Shown here piece after piece: positions 14,143 to 17,042 of a stretch of 17,042 nt of DNA (positions within the stretch are counted from its first letter, which is position 1; every line of letters begins with the position of its first letter). Made by a program: the position numbers and the translations under genes. The stretch is from an uncultured Bacillota bacterium (lineage in GTDB: Bacteria > Bacillota > Dehalobacteriia > UBA4068). Below the pieces are notes generated by a model. The model had not been told where the DNA came from, made no database searches, and worked only from the letters and a program-made list of their open reading frames with translations. Location: NCBI GenBank assembly GCA_934271085.1, contig CAKQQU010000033.1:1-17042 (forward strand), read 5' to 3'.

Positions 14143-14155
14143 CGGCTAAAAGCCG
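14143..14155 (+). promoter_or_regulatory. Small hairpin before the leuS ribosome site
   Basis: CGGCT-AAA-AGCCG forms a perfect 5-bp stem with a 3-nt loop, 6 nt before AGGAGG. It may act as a 5' cap or be chance. Confidence 0.3.
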
Positions 14156-14173
14156 CCGATCAGGAGGTTGACC

Positions 14174-16639
14174 ATGGAGCGAAAATACGATTTCTCAGCT
14201 ATTGAGAGCAAGTGGCAGCAATATTGGGAAGAAAACAAAACCAATGCCGTAAGCAATGATTCCGGCAAAGAAAATTATTATCTGCTGGAAATGTTCCCCT
14301 ACCCTTCCGGTAATCTGCATATGGGACATGTGCGCAACTATTCCATAGGCGACGTCATGGCCAGATACTGGACCATGAAAGGTAAAAACGTGCTGCATCC
14401 CATGGGCTGGGATTCCTTCGGCCTGCCTGCGGAAAACGCAGCCATCAAGCATGGCAATATGCATCCCGCGGTCTGGACCATGGATAATATCGCCAATATG
14501 CGGCGGCAGCTGAAAACCCTGGGCCTTTCCTATGACTGGGACAGAGAAGTATGCACCTGCCTGCCGGAATACTATAAGTGGACCCAATGGATATTCACCC
14601 AGCTCTTTGCCAAAGGTCTGGCCTACAAGAAAAAAGGCTCGGTCAACTGGTGTCCCTCCTGCCAAACAGTACTTGCCAACGAGCAGGTAATAGACGGCCA
14701 TTGTGAGCGCTGCGATTCCGTAGTGGAAAAACGCGATCTGGAACAATGGTATTTCAAAATCACCGATTATGCCCAAAGACTGCTGGACGATTTGGAAAAA
14801 CTGCCCGGCTGGCCGGAAAAAGTCAAGACCATGCAGGAAAACTGGATAGGCCGCTCCGAGGGTATGCAGTTGGAATTCAAGACCACTGACGGCGATCCCG
14901 TACCTGTATTCACTACCCGCTGGGATACTGTACACGGCGTTACCTTTATGGTATTGGCGCCCGAGCACCCCATGGTGGAAAAGCTTACCCGAGGCACCGA
15001 ATACGAAAAGCCGGTTCAGGAATTTATCCGCAAGGTATCCAAGCTGAGCAATATCGAACGCACCAGCTCCGATATGGTCAAAGAAGGCATGTTCATCGGC
15101 GCTTATGCGGTGAACCCCCTTACCGGCAAACAGGTTCCTATCTGGATCACCAACTATGTGCTTTATGAATACGGCACCGGCGCGGTAATGGGCGTGCCCA
15201 GCGGCGATCAGCGCGACTTTGATTTCGCCCGCAAATACGGGCTGGATATCATCCCCATAATTGTCGATAAGGATTGGGATGGCAGCGAGCTTACCGAAGC
15301 CTATGAAAGCTATGACGGTGTACTGGTCAATTCCGGACAATGGAATGGACTCACCGTTCCGGAAGCCAAAAAACAGATGGCAGATTATATAGAAGCAAAC
15401 GACATCGGCAAAAAAGTCGTTAACTACCGTCTCCGTGACTGGCTGATCTCCCGTCAGCGTTACTGGGGCGCTCCTATACCCATAGTTTACTGCGACAAAT
15501 GCGGCATGCAGGCCGTGCCCGAGGATCAACTGCCGGTGCTGCTGCCCACTGATGTGGAATTCAAGCCCACCGGCGAATCCCCCCTCAAGACCAGCCCGAC
15601 CTTTAAGGATACCGTCTGCCCCAAATGCGGCGGCCATGCTGTGCGGGAAATGGATACCATGGATACCTTTGTCTGCTCCAGCTGGTATTTCCTGCGCTAT
15701 TGCGATCCCCACAATGATAAAGAAGCCTGGAACCGCCAGATCGCGGATTCCTGGATGCCTGTAGACCAGTACATTGGCGGCGTAGAGCATGCTATTCTTC
15801 ATCTGATGTATGCCCGATTCTGCACCAAAGTTTTTCATGATCTGGGCTTATGCTCAGCAGACGAGCCTTTCACAAATCTGCTTACTCAGGGTATGGTGCT
15901 GAAGGATGGCTCCAAAATGAGTAAGACCAAGGGTAATGTGGTCAGCCCCGAAGAGATCATTAACCGCTTCGGCGCCGATACAGCCCGTTTGTTCATCCTT
16001 TTTGCAGCCCCGCCCGAACGCGATCTGGAATGGAACGATACAGCCGTGGAAGGCTGCTCCCGCTTCCTTAACAGGGTATGGCGTACCTTCGCCGCTATTG
16101 AGGATCTGGGTAACGCCTCGGCAGCCATGCCGGCAGAGCTTACCCCTGCCGATAAAAAGATGCGCCGGCTGACCCACAGCACCCTGAAAAAGGTAGGAGA
16201 GGATATTGCAGTACGATTCCAGTTCAATACAGCCATTTCCGCTATTATGGAAATGGTCAATGGCCTGGTGGAATATTTGGATGGGCAGCCCAATGCGGCA
16301 GTTGCCAACGAAGCAGCGGAAATGCTCAACCTGATGCTGGCCCCCTTCGCTCCCCATATGGCAGAGGAGCTGTGGCATCTGCGGGGTCATGAAGGCAGCA
16401 TCCATAAGCACAACTGGCCCGAATATGATGAGTCAGCTATGGCGCAGGATACTGTAGAGATAGTAGTCCAGGTAAACGGTAAGATCCGTGGGCGTCTGGA
16501 TATACCGGCCAGGATGAGTAAAGATGAGCTGGAAACTATGATCAAAGGCCATGAAAAGCTGGCCGACTGGTGCGGCGGCAAAAATATGGTCAAGCTGATC
16601 GCCATTCCCGGCAAGCTGGTCAATATCGTAGTCAAATAA
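14174..16639 (+). CDS. leuS: Leucyl-tRNA synthetase
   Basis: LeuS is a class Ia synthetase that charges tRNA-Leu and edits misacylated products. The 821-residue product has the normal bacterial length. The HIGH motif is H49-M-G-H52 within P-Y-P-S-G-N-L-H-M-G-H. A zinc module with C-P-S-C and C-E-R-C follows near residues 160-185. The CP1 editing domain spans roughly 220-420. A second cysteine module has C-D-K-C and C-P-K-C. The KMSKS motif is K581-M-S-K-T585, and the C-terminal domain starts near V-Q-V-N-G-K-I-R-G. An in-frame TTG at 14168 would add two residues. ATG 14174 has AGGAGG 6 nt upstream and is chosen. Only 44 bp separate it from the rpmB terminator, with no T-box leader. Confidence 0.98.
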   Translation: MERKYDFSAIESKWQQYWEENKTNAVSNDSGKENYYLLEMFPYPSGNLHMGHVRNYSIGDVMARYWTMKGKNVLHPMGWDSFGLPAENAAIKHGNMHPAVWTMDNIANMRRQLKTLGLSYDWDREVCTCLPEYYKWTQWIFTQLFAKGLAYKKKGSVNWCPSCQTVLANEQVIDGHCERCDSVVEKRDLEQWYFKITDYAQRLLDDLEKLPGWPEKVKTMQENWIGRSEGMQLEFKTTDGDPVPVFTTRWDTVHGVTFMVLAPEHPMVEKLTRGTEYEKPVQEFIRKVSKLSNIERTSSDMVKEGMFIGAYAVNPLTGKQVPIWITNYVLYEYGTGAVMGVPSGDQRDFDFARKYGLDIIPIIVDKDWDGSELTEAYESYDGVLVNSGQWNGLTVPEAKKQMADYIEANDIGKKVVNYRLRDWLISRQRYWGAPIPIVYCDKCGMQAVPEDQLPVLLPTDVEFKPTGESPLKTSPTFKDTVCPKCGGHAVREMDTMDTFVCSSWYFLRYCDPHNDKEAWNRQIADSWMPVDQYIGGVEHAILHLMYARFCTKVFHDLGLCSADEPFTNLLTQGMVLKDGSKMSKTKGNVVSPEEIINRFGADTARLFILFAAPPERDLEWNDTAVEGCSRFLNRVWRTFAAIEDLGNASAAMPAELTPADKKMRRLTHSTLKKVGEDIAVRFQFNTAISAIMEMVNGLVEYLDGQPNAAVANEAAEMLNLMLAPFAPHMAEELWHLRGHEGSIHKHNWPEYDESAMAQDTVEIVVQVNGKIRGRLDIPARMSKDELETMIKGHEKLADWCGGKNMVKLIAIPGKLVNIVVK

Positions 16640-16647
16640 GCTCTTCC

Positions 16648-16665
16648 GTAAATCAGGTAAATCAG
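16648..16665 (+). repeat. Two tandem copies of a 9-bp unit after leuS
   Basis: GTAAATCAG occurs twice in direct tandem between the leuS stop and its terminator. It is probably a small slippage duplication without function. Confidence 0.6.
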
Positions 16666-16671
16666 GGCGAT

Positions 16672-16704
16672 AAAAACAGGAAGCTATATGCTTCCTGTTT
16701 TTTT
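16672..16704 (+). terminator. Rho-independent terminator of leuS
   Basis: AAAACAGGAAGC (16673-16684) and GCTTCCTGTTTT (16690-16701) form a perfect 12-bp stem with loop TATAT, ending in a run of seven T (16698-16704). It lies about 33 bp after the leuS stop. The A-tract on the left could also stop transcription from the other side. Confidence 0.95.
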
Positions 16705-16808
16705 ATTGGCTGTATATCCGCTCTTAGACGGGTCATTTGCATGAAATATTTTTATGTTCAAAATATAGGCTAATAATAATGCCAGTACTGCCATATATTT
16801 ATAGATTA

Positions 16809-16842
16809 TTTTCCAGGAAAATATCAAAAAATAATGATATTT
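16809..16842. promoter_or_regulatory. Two adjoining palindromes upstream of the HTH gene
   Basis: TTTTCC-A-GGAAAA (16809-16821) overlaps an 8-bp inverted repeat, AAATATCA (16819-16826) with TGATATTT (16835-16842). They may be binding sites for the downstream regulator or another repressor. The AT-rich background makes chance possible. Confidence 0.3.
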
Positions 16843-16942
16843 CTGCATAAGTATATATTCTCTTGTCTTATTTAATATATAAACAAATTATATTCTACTA
16901 AATGTTAAAACGGGCAAGCTATCATTAAAAGGGGTGATAGCA

Positions 16943-17042
16943 ATGTATGAAGAATTTGTAAGAGACAGAATAACCCAGTTGCGATTAAAAAAAGGCGTAT
17001 CTGAGTATCAGATGAGTTATGAACTGGGGCACAGCAGAGGCT
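16943..17042 (+). CDS. XRE-type helix-turn-helix regulator, 5' part only
   Basis: The first 33 codons of a gene run into the window edge. The start ATG has AAGGGG about 8 nt upstream. The N-terminus reads M-Y-E-E-F-V-R-D-R-I-T-Q-L-R-L-K-K-G-V-S-E-Y-Q-M-S followed by Y-E-L-G-H-S-R-G. This fits the first helices of an XRE/Cro-type DNA-binding domain (I-T-x-L-R-x-K-K-G-V-S, then x-x-M-S-x-x-L-G). Short proteins starting this way are common single-domain regulators in clostridial genomes. The target, the full length and any partner gene lie outside the window. An AT-rich upstream region is consistent with an accessory segment starting here, which is inference. Confidence 0.75.
   Translation, partial: MYEEFVRDRITQLRLKKGVSEYQMSYELGHSRG

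Larger units (their letters stand above)
16640..16942. other. Intergenic region between leuS and the HTH gene
   Basis: This 303-bp stretch becomes strongly AT-rich after the leuS terminator. No gene is supported. It holds the 9-bp tandem repeat, the terminator, two palindromic elements at 16809-16842, and the ribosome site of the HTH gene. No promoter with a good -35 and -10 pair stands out. Confidence 0.7.

Noticed and set aside
14195..15838. A 547-codon open frame on the minus strand inside leuS
   Set aside because: It lies wholly antisense to a certain gene, in the frame where codon bias leaves long open stretches, and its protein has no recognisable domain or ribosome site.
1..17042. tRNA or rRNA genes, CRISPR arrays, insertion sequences
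   Set aside because: Reading both strands I found no cloverleaf-like segment, regularly spaced repeat, transposase fragment or terminal repeat pair that would support any of these.

Overview
This window looks like chromosome from a spore-forming Bacillota bacterium of the Clostridia/Negativicutes type. The grounds are: SpoIID is present; the Shine-Dalgarno (SD) sequences are strong and AGGAGG-like; the histidine genes run hisZ-G-D-C-B-H-A-F-I(E), with the short HisG plus HisZ system; and the genes have intermediate GC set against AT-rich intergenic DNA with sigma-A-like promoters and U-tailed terminators. I cannot name the genus.

Region 1 (1-7389, minus strand) is an almost complete histidine operon. 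One promoter (TTGACT-17-GATAAT) drives hisZ, hisG, hisD, hisC, hisB, hisH, hisA, hisF and a hisI-hisE fusion that runs off the left edge. Most junctions overlap by 1-7 nt, which suggests translational coupling. The operon supplies every step from PRPP and ATP to histidine except histidinol-phosphate phosphatase, because HisB here is only the dehydratase. The leader is about 24 nt, so it has no room for a T-box or an attenuator peptide. Two AT-rich inverted repeats overlap the promoter and are candidate operators.

Region 2 (7543-9531, minus strand) is a two-gene stress or envelope signalling unit: an ECF sigma factor, then a membrane anti-sigma factor with a zinc-finger cytoplasmic domain and a large outer part whose end resembles TolB/WD40-like propeller blades. 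It closes with a strong hairpin terminator.

Region 3 (9622-12200) holds murA (minus, peptidoglycan precursor synthesis) and spoIID (plus, peptidoglycan hydrolysis during engulfment). They are divergent around a 219-bp spacer.

Region 4 (12242-13722) has a 65-bp imperfect inverted repeat, a MalY/PatB-type PLP C-S lyase or aminotransferase gene, and a small convergent gene of unknown function on the minus strand. Region 5 (13799-16704) has rpmB (zinc-type L28) and leuS, each with its own terminator. Region 6 (16705-17042) is AT-rich and ends in the start of an XRE-type helix-turn-helix regulator gene cut by the window edge.

Most of the window is housekeeping DNA, and I see no convincing new defence or mobile system. 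The points most worth checking are the 65-bp inverted repeat, the anti-sigma sensor domain with its promoter palindrome, and whatever follows the HTH gene at the right edge.
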